Assembly (NCBI RefSeq): GCF_016412875.1
Contig: NZ_JAEKPD010000022.1
Span: forward strand, 1-64,000
DNA: 64,000 bases
Source of the DNA: Palleronia pontilimi
GTDB taxonomy: Bacteria > Pseudomonadota > Alphaproteobacteria > Rhodobacterales > Rhodobacteraceae
Direction: 5' to 3'
Shown here: positions 42,929 to 54,509 of the stretch, in pieces
Position numbering within the stretch: position 1 is the stretch's first letter
Layout of the letters: every line of letters starts with the position of its first letter
Program-made: the position numbers and the translations under genes
Notes under the pieces: model-generated
Seen by the model: the letters and a program-made list of their open reading frames with translations, nothing else
The model's database searches: none
What the model was told of the DNA's origin: nothing

Positions 42929-44460
42929 CGAACGCGGTCCGGCCGCTGCGTATCCTGCATTACAATTGGGTCGACTACCTGGACCCCGAAAAGCGCGGCG
43001 GCGGTGTTACCGTCTATCTGCGCAACCTGATGGCCCAGTTCGAGAACCACGACGGAGTCAAGGCGGCCTGTCTGAGTGCGGGTCTGATCCACGATCTGCC
43101 GAAAGGTGCGCCGCGGTGGGAGCCCACGCGTGTGGGCCCGCGGGCCGACCGCGACCGCCGCTATGTCCTGGTCAATTCGGGTGTTCTGGCCCCCGGACAC
43201 CATTCCTTCGGCCATGACGCACAGCTGTCCCACCCCGCGACCGAAGCCGCCTTTTGCGACATGGTGGCCCAAACGGGACCATGGGACGTGGTCCATTTCC
43301 AGAATTTCGAGGGCGTTCCCATCGGCGTCTTGGCGGCGCTGAAGGGGCGCTTTCCCGACCTGCGCATCGTGGCCAGCCTGCACAACTACTATCCGATCTG
43401 TCCTCAGGTGAACCTGTGGCAGCGCGAAGAGGCCCATTGCGACGACTTTCGGGACGGGCGCGCTTGCGTGGGCTGCCTGATGCACCAGCCGTCCGCTAAG
43501 CTCGTGACGGCGGCGCATGGGCTGTCCTACCGGTTGCAGCGGCTGGGCATGACGCCCGGGTCGCGGCTGTTTAACGCGACGTTCGGGGCCGCCATCCGCG
43601 TGGGGCATCGTGGATCGCGGGCAGTGGGTGCGCTGCGCCGGGTGCGCGCGCATCCCCGAACCGTGGAGCCGGGCGATGTGGCCTCCCTTCCCGCGGCGCG
43701 GGGGCCCCGACACTCGGGCGCCTTCGCACGACGGCGGCGCACCATGATCGACGCGCTCAATGATCATGCCGATACGGTGCTGGGCGTGTCGGACCGTGTT
43801 TGCGACATCGCCGCGTCCCACGGTGTGTCCCGCGATATTCTGCGCACGTCCTATATCGGCACGGCCCATGCCGCCCTGTTCGACGACACGCAGCCGCGCG
43901 GGCCGCTGCCGGGCAAGGCTCGGACGCTGCATTTGGCCTATCTGGGCTACATGCGGCGCGACAAGGGATTCTTCTTCCTTCTCGACGCGCTTGAATCACT
44001 GCCCGCGCATCTGGCACTGCGCGTCCGGCTGACCGTCGCCGCGCGCCGGGGCGATGCGGCCGCGATGGGTCGGCTCGACGTCCTGGCCCGACGTCTCGCC
44101 GGTCTGCATCACCACGACGGCTACACCCACGACAACCTAGACGACATTCTAGACGACGTGGATGTGGGCGTCGTGCCCGTTCTGTGGGAAGACAACCTGC
44201 CCCAGGTCGCCATCGAGATGCACGCGCGGCGTATCCCGCTTCTGACCAGCGATCGGGGCGGTGCGCGCGAATTGGCGAACCATGACGCGATGGTCTTCAC
44301 GTCGGGGGACACGGCTTCTTTTCGGGCAAGGATTGAGACGATTTTGGACGGGAAGATCGATATCGACGCCTATTGGCGAGACGCGCGTGCGCCCCAGAGC
44401 ATGGCGGCACATCTGGCGGAATTGCTGGAGATCTACGAAGGTCCGCACGCGAGGCGCTGA
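42925..44460 (+). CDS. GT4-type glycosyltransferase
   Basis: 511 residues from GTG 42925; the frame is open to 42907 but the overlap with the preceding stop supports GTG. GT-B fold: the N-terminal acceptor part with LRILHYNWVDYLDPEKRGGG and WDVVHFQNFEGVPIGVLAAL, a Cys-containing insert (DFRDGRACVGCLMHQPSAKL) seen in some GT4 families, then the donor part with TLHLAYLGYMRRDKGFFFLL, VDVGVVPVLWEDNLPQVAIE and MHARRIPLLTSDRGGARELA. The EX7E-like motif is present in that last region. It probably adds one sugar to the repeat unit. The stop lies 14 bases before the 3' end of the giant glycosyltransferase gene. Confidence 0.85.
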   Translation: MTNAVRPLRILHYNWVDYLDPEKRGGGVTVYLRNLMAQFENHDGVKAACLSAGLIHDLPKGAPRWEPTRVGPRADRDRRYVLVNSGVLAPGHHSFGHDAQLSHPATEAAFCDMVAQTGPWDVVHFQNFEGVPIGVLAALKGRFPDLRIVASLHNYYPICPQVNLWQREEAHCDDFRDGRACVGCLMHQPSAKLVTAAHGLSYRLQRLGMTPGSRLFNATFGAAIRVGHRGSRAVGALRRVRAHPRTVEPGDVASLPAARGPRHSGAFARRRRTMIDALNDHADTVLGVSDRVCDIAASHGVSRDILRTSYIGTAHAALFDDTQPRGPLPGKARTLHLAYLGYMRRDKGFFFLLDALESLPAHLALRVRLTVAARRGDAAAMGRLDVLARRLAGLHHHDGYTHDNLDDILDDVDVGVVPVLWEDNLPQVAIEMHARRIPLLTSDRGGARELANHDAMVFTSGDTASFRARIETILDGKIDIDAYWRDARAPQSMAAHLAELLEIYEGPHARR

Positions 44461-44474
44461 CGTCGGCCGCGGGA

Positions 44475-47400
44475 TCAATCCAGCCGCGCGCGGACGAAGG
44501 GACTGTCGGTCCAAGGGGCAGACACGCCCGTCTCGAAGACCGTTTCACGCCCTTCGGATGTCAGGGCCAGGTAGCGTCGATATTCCTCGGCATTGTTGAA
44601 ATGTTGGCCGCGCGAGACCTCGGCCAGAGCCTTGCGGCGGAAATCGGCATTGTATTTGAAATGGCCGAACAGAAGCTCGCGCGCCGCCACATGGCGGGCG
44701 CCACCAACATAATGCAGCCCGGCCGATAGGTGCAGGAACGGGTGATAGCGCAGCAGCGCGTATTTCTGCGCCACGAAGAGCTGCGGACGCGATCCGGGGA
44801 TCAGGCGGTGGCGCAGGGCGCTGGTCCAGGTATCGCTGTTGGAAAACGGCCCTTTGCCGGGATGTCCCGGCAGGAACGGGCGCGCATCGCAGAAGCGGGC
44901 CAGCGTGAACGGGTCCGCTTCCGCGAAATCGGCGCGCGACAAGGGCCCCTCGGGATACATGTCGAGCATGAAGATCCGCGCCGCATCCGCATCGGCGAAA
45001 TCGGGACGGTCCAGCAGTTCGGTTAGTGTTTGGGTCTGGTCGGCCTGCCAGACCAGCAATTCGTCCGCATCCGCCAGAAGCGACCAGCGCCCGACGCGAA
45101 AGGCCGACAGGATCGCCTGCTGCCACGCCACGCCGTACTGCGAAAGGCGGTATTCGGTATCGACCGAGAACACCGCCACATCGGGTTGTGCGGCCAGGTA
45201 TTCCAGCGTGCCGTCGTCGGACAGGTTGTCGGCGATGGCGAAGGCACCGACCCCCAACCGGCGGTAATGGTCCAGGAAATGCGGCAGCAGGAACATCTCG
45301 TTGCGCATGACGGCCACGACGGCCACGGGGACCTCGCGCAGCCGGTCAATCCGGTCTGCGGGCGTGACCATTTCTAGCGCGTGGCTGAGATAGCCAAGCC
45401 GTGTGTCGAGGAAGCTGGGCCAGATCTTCGCGGGCGTCAGGTCGGGCGAAGCACGCCGAGACAGCGCCTTTTTCTGATCCAGATGCGTGTCGAGATGAAC
45501 CAGTTTCACCGGCGCCGCGGCGCTGGCATCAAAGCCGTTGACCCAGATCGGCACAGGGATCCCGCCGCTATGGGTGCGGCGGCGGACCGTGACGTGGTAA
45601 TCCTCGTCCTCGAGCCCGATGCCAGCCAGGCGCAGCAGGTCACCCAGCATCTTGTCCTCCATGAAACTGGCCGCGATCAGACGGCGCCCCGCGACGCTAC
45701 GGGCGGTGTTCCCCACCGCTTCCATGGCGTGGCGGCTGAGCGTGTAGCCGGTGCCGCCATCGGCGTAGATCGACGGCTCGGGCGAGCGGTCAAGCTCGAA
45801 CCGGCCGCGCTGGGATCTGGACTTAGTCATGTGCCAGGCGCGATCCATATGTCCCGCTAGGCGCGACAGCAAGCGTCCGTGATAGTCGAACTTCATGTAG
45901 GTCAGGCTGTCGAAAAAGGTGTCGACCTCGACGAAGCAATCGTCGTCCACCTTCAGCATGTGGCCCGCCTGCGTGCGATCCCGCACCCAGTCTATGGCCG
46001 CCAACACCTTCTGCGGCAGGCCTTCGTAATCGTCGGGGGCGTCCAGATGCACCACGTCGCCCTCCTGCTGCCCGTCCCCGTCGCCGGTGACGACAATGTA
46101 GGGAATGCCCTTCGCGGCAAGCTGACCCAGCCACCCGTGGCGCATGGCGGGGATGCGGGTCTCGAGATTCGCGCGGCACGACACGACGACAACGATGATG
46201 TCGTGCAACCGGGACAGGGGTGTTCTGGCGCGGTTGCGGATCGACAGGCCGGAGCGGATCGCGGGCGCTTGTGCATGGGTCGTGACGTTTCGGGCCGTCA
46301 GCCAGGCATCGACACGCGCGGCGCCGTCCTGATCGGCCATGGCGGCCAGGCGCAGGGCCAGCCCCAGCCCCAGGTGGTGAAACGGCGCATCCGAAAACGC
46401 GGACAGTTCCGACAGAAGAGCGGCGCAGGCTGCATCGGGGACCGGTTCGCTCAGGGCGGCCATGCGGCGCCCGATGCGCATCTGCAGATCCGCATCGGGC
46501 GATTGCGGCGTGTTGACGTAGAGATCGCGCATCGCCCGGCGCACCGTGTCGATCCGCCCGGCATCGGGAACGGTTGGCGCGCCGGGGCTGGCCGTGCGGC
46601 GCAAAAGTTCGCTGCCCGTCTCGCCGGGATCGGCGGCAGCCCCCAGGTCACGCCGGAACCGAACCGCATCAGGGCTCTTGGCGGCATCGAAGAGGCGCAA
46701 GGCCTCATCGCGTCCGGTGCCCGAAACAGGCGCGACGATGGCGGCGCATGCCTGCCGATGGACGGCCAGTTCCGTGGGAAAGATGTCTGAATTCGTCAGT
46801 TGCGAGAGAGCGTCCCAGAGGCACCGGGACGGTCCGAATTCGCGCGCGGCCCAATCGATGACGCGCGCGCTGAGATCGGGGATCAGCCGATCGCGCCGCG
46901 CCACCAGATCCGCGGCGGTGCGGGTCAGGTCGCGACACGCGGCGCGTCGGGGATAGGAACCCACATCTCCAGAGACGAACTCCATGAAGCCCGTTGCGAG
47001 TGCGTCGCGGTCCTGCGGGGCGCAGGTCCCGTCCGACAGGGCCTGTCCCATGACCCAGGCAAGTGGTGATGTGGCGTACCATGCGCCGTGATCGGGCTCC
47101 ATCGAGCGGATGGCGTCGACCAGCGGCCCGAGCTGCCCTTGGTCCCACAGGAAGGGCAGCATCGCGGAGTTGCGCCAGAGATCGGGGCCGGGCGCGAAAG
47201 GCGATGTCCCGTTGCGCCGCGCGTGGCGGAACAGCGGCGCCGGGTCGCGCCCGTCGCAGGTGAAGGCCTCGGCCAGATCCAGCAGGTGGGTCTGCATCAG
47301 TGGGCGCGGCAGGATGATCTGGGCCAGCACCGCGTCCGCATCGGGGGGCGGGTCGGCCGCCAAGGCCTCGCAGGTTCGCGACAGGGCCGCGTTCAGAAGA

Positions 47401-50237
47401 ACCTGCCCGCCGTCGATCGGGCGCGCCAGATCCCGTGCCGCGGGCGGCAGGAAATCCCCCAGCCCGTAGAACCGCACCAGCCTGTCCAGCGCCGCTCGGG
47501 CGGTGGGCGACAGGTCCCGCGACAATTCGGCGAAGCGGGCGTGTTCTATGGCCAGCATCGCGGCTTCGGGATCGGCGGGCAGGTCAGGATCGGTCAAAAG
47601 CGTCTCCAACCTAGCCAGAATATCGGCTTTCCCGACGGTCAGCGACACGGGCGGCACGCCGTCCCGGTCGTCGAGGATGCGGATGGTCAGCGTCATTGCG
47701 TCCCGCCAGAGCCGACCGGGCAGGGCGGCCGTGATCTGGTGCGTCCCGGAATCCACGATCGGCATGGGCGGTGTCGTATCCGAACCGCCGGTGATCTCCA
47801 GCCGCGCGGCCGCATCGCCGTGAAGACCGCCGCGCAGGATCAGGCGGTCGTCGAGGACCAGCTGCCCACGTGAGACGGTGGGGCCGCCCCGCGTTTTGGG
47901 CACTCGCGCCAAGCAGACCGAGGCAAGGTCGATGCCGCCTGCCGGATCGGCATGGCGCACCGCCCCCAGATCGGTAAAGCGGACCGGGGCCCGTCCATCC
48001 CCGAAGGTCAGAACCGTCCGCCCGTCCAGCGCGATGTCGGTCCGCGACGGCGCGACGGTCAGGCTCAGCTCTACGTCGTCGCGTCCCCGCAGCTGGAACG
48101 GAGCTTCGACGACCTCGCCCCAGTGACCATCGCGGAAATCGTTGCAGGCGATCTTGCCGGTATCGGGCTGCAGCGAGATATGGAGAAGCGCCTGCGTCCC
48201 GTCCCGGTCGAGAAGGCCCAGATTGGCGTATCGTGTCTTGCGGTCGAAGCGGGCGCGGAAGCGCAGGATGTCGCCGGGTCGAAGTGGCAGGAAGAGTGCG
48301 CCGCCGAGATCGGCCGCAAGCTGGGTCGTGGATTGCGAGAGCCGCTGCAGCGGAACGGGGGATGCGCAGAGCCTCAGGCGCGCCAACCGGCCCGCGGTCA
48401 CGAACCGGCGCAGGGCACGGGGGGTATCAGGGTCGAACACTGCCCCGGACGTACCCGCACCCCAGGATCGGCCATCGGGTCGGGCGGCAAGGATGGCGGC
48501 CAGGGCGCGGATTTTCCGGCGAGGCGACGGGGAGGTGTCGGCGCGCAGCAACGTGTCGTGCAGGGCGCGGGCGAAAAGCCGCGCTTCCCAGCCCCGGTGC
48601 AGACCTCGCGCCCGGTCCGGCGGCACGGAGGCGATCAGTGCGGCGTGGCCGCGGAGCAGGTCGCGCATACGGAGCGGGCGTCGGGACGGCGCGGCCAGCC
48701 GCACACCGGGCCAGTCCAGCCAAGTAATCGACCGGGCCGCGTGGGCGGCGCGCAGCAGGACGGACCAGTCGCCGTGCGGCGCGGTGCCGAACGGTTGCGC
48801 CGCGTCTTGCAGGGCCTGCCGCCGGAACAGGGTCGCGGACAGGACCGGCCGCAGCTCGATCAGATCGGCGGGTGTCAGGCTCCCCGGATCGGGGGGGCGG
48901 CGAAAGAAGGGCTGGTGGGCCCGGTCCTGCGGGTCGATATGGCCCATCACCCCCAGATCGGCCCCGTCTTGCAACAAGCGGTCGGCCAGGACCTGCACCG
49001 CGCCCGGCAGGACAGTGTCGCCCGCGCGCAGGAACAGGACGAATGCGCCGCGCGCGCAGGCCAGACCGTGATTGCGCGCCGGGTCGGGACCTTGCCCGGG
49101 TTGTACCACCGCGCGCGCGTCGAGATGGTCCCCCAGATCGGCGCGGGCGGCGATGTCGGGGCTGTCGCAGACCACGAGCACTTCGCGCCCCGGACCGTGC
49201 AGCGCGGCCAGCGCGGCCAACGTCGCCGTCAGATCATCGGTGCCGTTCCAGGGTATGATCACCGACAGGGGCAGGTGGCCTGCCAGCTCGCATCCGAAAG
49301 TCAGGGCGATGTCGGGATCCCAGTCAGGCGTGTAAGACAGGCCGTGTTCGCGCAGGAACAAAGCCGCATCCCGGGCGTGTCGCGCCCGCCGCTCGGGATG
49401 GCGCAGGACCGTGCTGCGCTCGAACAGCAAGCGGCTGGCGATATGGGCGAACGCCTCTGCGCCGTGAGATTTGCCGCCGCGGTCGATGATGGACTTTAAT
49501 CGCCGCAAGACGTCGAATTGTTGGGCGATGCGGTCGTCGTCTTGCGCGGTGATCTGGCCGGGCCGACCGCGGGTCTGGATATAGATCGCCTGCGGCAGGT
49601 GAATGATATGATCGGTGCGCGCGGCGGTTTGCCAGTAGAACTCGTGATCCTCGAACCAGGTGCCTTCGGGAAAGCAAAGGCCTTCGATCAGGTCGCGCCG
49701 ATAGAGCTTATTCCAAGCCGACGGAAAGTGCCGCGCGACATCGCGCCAGTCCTCCAGGGGATAGCGGCGCAGACTTCCGTGGCGCGACAGGTCGGCCACG
49801 CCGTGAATGGCCGAATGCAGCGTGCCGTGGCCGGGTGCGCCCGGGTCAGTGTTCCGAAAGGCGATGGCACATGCAACCCAGTCGCCGCCGGTCCGGTCCA
49901 GCGCGTCGACCATCTGCCACAGAAAGTCCGGTGCCACTTGGTCGTCGCCGTCGACGAAGGCGATCAGCGGCGCGGTCGTGTGGGCAAGGCCCGGGTTGCG
50001 CGCCGCCGACAGGCCACGGTTGTCTTGCCGGATCAGGCGGAAGCGTGAATCGCCCGCCATCGCGGCCTCGGCCCGCGCGGCGCTCGCATCGCGGGCGCCG
50101 TCGTCGACGACGATCACCTCGTACGCGACGCCTGACTGGGCGCGTAGAGCCGCGATGCAGTCGGCGATGTGGTCCTCGACATCGAAGACCGGCACGATCA
50201 CGCAGACGCGCGGGGAGGTCTGGCCCGGGCTGTTCAT
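44475..50237 (-). CDS. Giant modular glycosyltransferase, 1920 aa
   Basis: Modules in order: GT2 domain (about 8-250; VCVIVPVFDVEDHIADCIAA, VIVVDDGARDAS, LIAFVDGDDQ); a second, degenerate GT2-like domain (about 322-500; LPLSVIIPWNGTDDL, but RAGDT in place of the metal DxD); a beta-sandwich, possibly lectin-like module (about 615-780); a long helical region (about 860-1340); a GT31-like domain (about 1345-1580; VVVSCRANLETRIPAMRHGW, KVDDDCFVEVDTFFDSLTY, MEDKMLGDLLRLAG); and a C-terminal GT2_4/GT92-like domain (about 1638-1880; AVMRNEMFLLPHFLDHYRRL, SLLADADELLVW). There is no signal peptide or membrane helix. It resembles multi-domain capsule polymerases in plan. It is divergent from the sulfotransferase gene at 50314. 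Confidence 0.87.
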   Translation of the reverse strand: MNSPGQTSPRVCVIVPVFDVEDHIADCIAALRAQSGVAYEVIVVDDGARDASAARAEAAMAGDSRFRLIRQDNRGLSAARNPGLAHTTAPLIAFVDGDDQVAPDFLWQMVDALDRTGGDWVACAIAFRNTDPGAPGHGTLHSAIHGVADLSRHGSLRRYPLEDWRDVARHFPSAWNKLYRRDLIEGLCFPEGTWFEDHEFYWQTAARTDHIIHLPQAIYIQTRGRPGQITAQDDDRIAQQFDVLRRLKSIIDRGGKSHGAEAFAHIASRLLFERSTVLRHPERRARHARDAALFLREHGLSYTPDWDPDIALTFGCELAGHLPLSVIIPWNGTDDLTATLAALAALHGPGREVLVVCDSPDIAARADLGDHLDARAVVQPGQGPDPARNHGLACARGAFVLFLRAGDTVLPGAVQVLADRLLQDGADLGVMGHIDPQDRAHQPFFRRPPDPGSLTPADLIELRPVLSATLFRRQALQDAAQPFGTAPHGDWSVLLRAAHAARSITWLDWPGVRLAAPSRRPLRMRDLLRGHAALIASVPPDRARGLHRGWEARLFARALHDTLLRADTSPSPRRKIRALAAILAARPDGRSWGAGTSGAVFDPDTPRALRRFVTAGRLARLRLCASPVPLQRLSQSTTQLAADLGGALFLPLRPGDILRFRARFDRKTRYANLGLLDRDGTQALLHISLQPDTGKIACNDFRDGHWGEVVEAPFQLRGRDDVELSLTVAPSRTDIALDGRTVLTFGDGRAPVRFTDLGAVRHADPAGGIDLASVCLARVPKTRGGPTVSRGQLVLDDRLILRGGLHGDAAARLEITGGSDTTPPMPIVDSGTHQITAALPGRLWRDAMTLTIRILDDRDGVPPVSLTVGKADILARLETLLTDPDLPADPEAAMLAIEHARFAELSRDLSPTARAALDRLVRFYGLGDFLPPAARDLARPIDGGQVLLNAALSRTCEALAADPPPDADAVLAQIILPRPLMQTHLLDLAEAFTCDGRDPAPLFRHARRNGTSPFAPGPDLWRNSAMLPFLWDQGQLGPLVDAIRSMEPDHGAWYATSPLAWVMGQALSDGTCAPQDRDALATGFMEFVSGDVGSYPRRAACRDLTRTAADLVARRDRLIPDLSARVIDWAAREFGPSRCLWDALSQLTNSDIFPTELAVHRQACAAIVAPVSGTGRDEALRLFDAAKSPDAVRFRRDLGAAADPGETGSELLRRTASPGAPTVPDAGRIDTVRRAMRDLYVNTPQSPDADLQMRIGRRMAALSEPVPDAACAALLSELSAFSDAPFHHLGLGLALRLAAMADQDGAARVDAWLTARNVTTHAQAPAIRSGLSIRNRARTPLSRLHDIIVVVVSCRANLETRIPAMRHGWLGQLAAKGIPYIVVTGDGDGQQEGDVVHLDAPDDYEGLPQKVLAAIDWVRDRTQAGHMLKVDDDCFVEVDTFFDSLTYMKFDYHGRLLSRLAGHMDRAWHMTKSRSQRGRFELDRSPEPSIYADGGTGYTLSRHAMEAVGNTARSVAGRRLIAASFMEDKMLGDLLRLAGIGLEDEDYHVTVRRRTHSGGIPVPIWVNGFDASAAAPVKLVHLDTHLDQKKALSRRASPDLTPAKIWPSFLDTRLGYLSHALEMVTPADRIDRLREVPVAVVAVMRNEMFLLPHFLDHYRRLGVGAFAIADNLSDDGTLEYLAAQPDVAVFSVDTEYRLSQYGVAWQQAILSAFRVGRWSLLADADELLVWQADQTQTLTELLDRPDFADADAARIFMLDMYPEGPLSRADFAEADPFTLARFCDARPFLPGHPGKGPFSNSDTWTSALRHRLIPGSRPQLFVAQKYALLRYHPFLHLSAGLHYVGGARHVAARELLFGHFKYNADFRRKALAEVSRGQHFNNAEEYRRYLALTSEGRETVFETGVSAPWTDSPFVRARLD

Positions 50238-50313
50238 GGGCGACTTGTTGGGTCATGTCCGCAAGGCCGACAAGGGCAAATCGCATTGTGCCGCGGGCGT
50301 GGTTTCATTACCC

Positions 50314-51024
50314 ATGATCTCCATGACAGACTTCCCGCATCTGCACGCCCCCGATGGCGGATACGTCTTCGTCGTGACCTATGGCCGGTCGGGCTCGACC
50401 CTGATCCAGAGCCTTCTGAACACGCTGCCGGGCTACTGCATCCGCGGAGAGAACGCGGGCACCTTGCGCCATCTGCACGCGGCCCATGCTGTGCTGATGA
50501 GCAATGACGCGTTTTCGGGCTTCAACCGGCAAGGGCACGAAACCGCGCCGACCGTTCCCTGGTACGGGGCCGAGCGGGTGGACACGGCACGCTATGCGAC
50601 GGCGCTGGCCGATACCTTTGTGCGCGAGGTCCTGACCCTGCCGCCCGGCACGCGTGTCGCGGGCTTCAAGGAAATCCGCCACCATCGCGATGCCGGAAAC
50701 GTGGTGGATTACCTGCACTTCCTGACGGACACCTTTCCCAAGGCGCGCATCGTTTTCAACACGCGTGATCACGGGGCAGTGGCGCGGTCGGGCTGGTGGC
50801 GGACCATGCCGTCAGGTGACGTCGCTCGCATCCTGGCCGAGATGGAAAGCGATTTCGCCGCCTTCGCCGCGCGCGCGCCCGCGCGCTGCGTCACGCTGCG
50901 CTACGACGATTACTGTGCCGATCCGGACGCTCTGCGCGCGCTCTTCGATCTGCTGGACGAACCGTTCGATGCAGACCTGGTGGCCCGCGTGTTAGAACGC
51001 AAACTGGTCCATAAAGGGGTCTGA
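50314..51024 (+). CDS. Sulfotransferase-family protein 2
   Basis: 236 residues from ATG 50314 (ATG 50323 is equally possible); neither has a strong ribosome site. The P-loop-like VVTYGRSGSTLIQSLLNTLP, the GENAGTLRHLHAAHAVLM region and ARIVFNTRDHGAVARSGWWR (3'-phosphate site) mark the sulfotransferase fold; CVTLRYDDYCADPDALRALF is the typical C-terminal half. It differs from sulfotransferase 1 and belongs to another branch. It is divergent from the giant glycosyltransferase, with 76 bases between, and is followed by a sulfotransferase pseudogene. Confidence 0.82.
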   Translation: MISMTDFPHLHAPDGGYVFVVTYGRSGSTLIQSLLNTLPGYCIRGENAGTLRHLHAAHAVLMSNDAFSGFNRQGHETAPTVPWYGAERVDTARYATALADTFVREVLTLPPGTRVAGFKEIRHHRDAGNVVDYLHFLTDTFPKARIVFNTRDHGAVARSGWWRTMPSGDVARILAEMESDFAAFAARAPARCVTLRYDDYCADPDALRALFDLLDEPFDADLVARVLERKLVHKGV

Positions 51025-51032
51025 ACCGGGCC

Positions 51033-51560
51033 ATGTTTCTTAGCTTCTCCAAGCGGCATCTGTTCGTGGCCAATGCCTAAGACCGCCTCGGCATCGCTCG
51101 AGGCGGTGCTGTGGCCCTTCGCCGATATCGCTCAGCAGGAGGATCCGCCCCGCAAGCACATGGCGCTAGTCGAGGTGTTGGAGACGCGCGCGGTGATTTC
51201 GCCCGAGCGGGCGTGGCGCCCGACCGGGTGCTGAGTTTCGGCGTCATGCAGCAATCCGGTGAACTGGATCGGCAGCTGGGTTCGCCATCGCAGGGGCACC
51301 AAGGTTGAAAGCCCGCTGACTCCCGACATGGATTTTACCGATTTCCGGGCGCGCGCCGACTGGAACATTTGCCGCCTATCGGGCGAGCAGCATCTGCAGC
51401 GCCGGATATTTTGCTACGGGCGCGGTGGGCCCATCGCCGACATCATTTTCCCTACGAGATGCTTCCCTAGGAGTGCTTGGGCGAGGATTTCGCCCGGATC
51501 TGCACGAGGTTGGGCCGTTCGCCGGGCGATCTGCCTCGCGAAAATCGGCCGGTGCTGAGC
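51033..51560 (+). pseudogene. Sulfotransferase-family pseudogene
   Basis: The sequence starts MFLSFSKRHLFVANA, then after a one-base insertion near 51078 continues PKTASASLEAVLWPFADIAQ, RKHMALVEVLE, RVLSFGVM, IGSWVRHRRGTKVESPLTPD, MDFTDFRARADWN and GGPIADIIFP in changing frames. This is the order of a sulfotransferase_2-type protein (PAPS loop variant NAKTAS, HxP-like region and the RH/D block). At least three frame changes and a stop destroy it. It adds to the count of sulfotransferase genes that once existed here. Confidence 0.68.
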
Positions 51561-51703
51561 GAGATCGACGGTCGGACGCTCGCGCTGGAGGTTAAGATCA
51601 GGAACTATCAAGCCCCGGATTGCCGCATTAATGTCCGGCTCGCTGCGTATAACATCCCCGACTGGCGCCGCCTGGCAGACGGCTGTCGCGCTCCGTGCCC
51701 TGA
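51561..51703. other. Short debris before glf
   Basis: About 140 bases with one open stretch encoding LALEVKIRNYQAPDCRINVR, then LAAYNIPDWRRLADG. It has no start and no recognised family and is probably the tail of a decayed gene. Confidence 0.35.
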
Positions 51704-53149
<1,446 letters not shown>

Positions 53150-53330
53150 GGGACGTTCGCAAGTTCGACCTGTGCGGGAGTGGCGGGCGCGACTTCCTAG
53201 GTGGCGATCGCGGCAACGATCCGCTGAACGGCGACGGGCCATGCGCAGGTTGATCATGCAGGCGGACGGATTAACCCTGGTGAACGTCGATGCTGCCGAT
53301 CTGTCGGCGTCTGATTTCCTGTTCGGCTAG
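53150..53330 (+). pseudogene. RTX protein C-terminal remnant
   Basis: One frame reads DLCGSGGRDFLGGDRGNDPL, then NGDGPCAG, a worn RTX nonapeptide pair. The next frame gives MQADGLTLVNVDAADLSASD and FLFG before a stop, which matches the last residues of many type-I-secreted RTX proteins. The bulk of the gene is gone. It may be the end of a former relative of the RTX genes at 21388 and 37905. Confidence 0.5.
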
Positions 53331-53420
53331 ACCGATGTTCCGCGCCTGGCAGCGGGCCCATCTGGCCCGGCCTAACCGGTCGTGTTAAGTGGATCGCTCG
53401 ATCGAAAACTGGAGGCATGG

Positions 53421-54509
53421 ATGGCGTCAACACCGTATGCGAGCGATCGCGACAGTGCGACAGAGGCGCGCCCCTTCATCATCTGGACGCTGCGCCGGAC
53501 CGGAGGCACCAATCTGGCTCAGCATGTGTTTCGGCGGTCGCGTTTCCGGTCCATTCAGCACGAACCCTTCAATAAGAACCGGGTTTTCGGCAAGGTCAGT
53601 GCCGATTTCGAGCGCGACGGCGATACCGCGCCGCTGGACCGGATCTGCGCCGATGGCATCCTAATGAAGCACTGCGTCGAAACGGTGCCGTTGGCCCTGT
53701 CGCTGGCGTTGCTGGAGCGCAGCGTGGCGCACGGATATCGCCACCTTTTCCTGATCCGCCGGACGCCTGGCGACCGTCTGGTCAGCCTGCATTTCGCCGG
53801 GGCCTCGGGCGTATGGGGCGCTCGCATGGTGGCGCAGAACAGCATCGACAATCTGAGCCGGATCGCCCGCAACACGCCCATTCCGATCGACGGCCTTCTG
53901 GCGCGCGAACGGTTGGATCGGGCCCGTCTTCTGGCGGTATATGAGCGGGCTGATGCGCTGGAAACGCGCCCGTTGATCGCGGTTTTCGAGGATCTCTACG
54001 ATTACGACGCCCCGTCCCTTTCGTTGGCGCGACTGGCGCGACTGACGGCTGGCCTGGGCCTAGACCGTGCCGGGGACGCCGCCGATGGCGCAGACCGCGA
54101 GATACTGTTCGGCGGCGGCCAGAAGACCCAGAGCCTCTACGCGCTTGCGCCGAACCACGATGCGTTCCGCAAGGCGGTCTCGGAAATCCCGCCGATGACG
54201 CTGGGGGCAGTTCCCGACCCGAACCCGGCCCAATGGGCCAATTTCGTGACGCATTTGGGCTGCAGGATTGACCCGCCGCGCCAGTCCTGGAGATCGGATC
54301 TCTTGCAACTGACGGGCACCACCGCGCCACGGGATGGCTGGCGGCTGCGATTGGCTGATGGCACGGTCCTGCCGATGGAGACCGAAGTGGCGCGGAGCCC
54401 CGATGCGTCGAAGCCCGCGATCAGTTTCGCCGTGCTTGACGTGCCGCGCGACGGTTTGGCCGGTGCGCGCATGGTCATGCGTCAGCCGAGTTCAGGGCCC
54501 AGCCAGTGA
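53421..54509 (+). CDS. Sulfotransferase-like protein 3 (diverged)
   Basis: 362 residues from ATG 53421, with ggagg 5 bases upstream. The N-terminus PFIIWTLRRTGGTNLAQHVF corresponds to a P-loop-like PAPS site (RTGGT), and GYRHLFLIRRTPGDRLVSLH corresponds to the second PAPS region with Arg. The rest is less like known families, and residues about 290-362 form an extra C-terminal segment. The assignment is therefore moderate. The 3' end overlaps the 3' end of the sulfotransferase at 54482 by 28 bases, tail to tail. The context of glf, manC, pmm and other sulfotransferases supports a polysaccharide-modifying role. Confidence 0.68.
   Translation: MASTPYASDRDSATEARPFIIWTLRRTGGTNLAQHVFRRSRFRSIQHEPFNKNRVFGKVSADFERDGDTAPLDRICADGILMKHCVETVPLALSLALLERSVAHGYRHLFLIRRTPGDRLVSLHFAGASGVWGARMVAQNSIDNLSRIARNTPIPIDGLLARERLDRARLLAVYERADALETRPLIAVFEDLYDYDAPSLSLARLARLTAGLGLDRAGDAADGADREILFGGGQKTQSLYALAPNHDAFRKAVSEIPPMTLGAVPDPNPAQWANFVTHLGCRIDPPRQSWRSDLLQLTGTTAPRDGWRLRLADGTVLPMETEVARSPDASKPAISFAVLDVPRDGLAGARMVMRQPSSGPSQ

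Noticed and set aside
47952-49499. 515-residue plus-strand ORF opposite the giant glycosyltransferase
   Set aside because: Antisense shadow: Arg/Gly-rich composition typical of reverse-frame reading and no domain.
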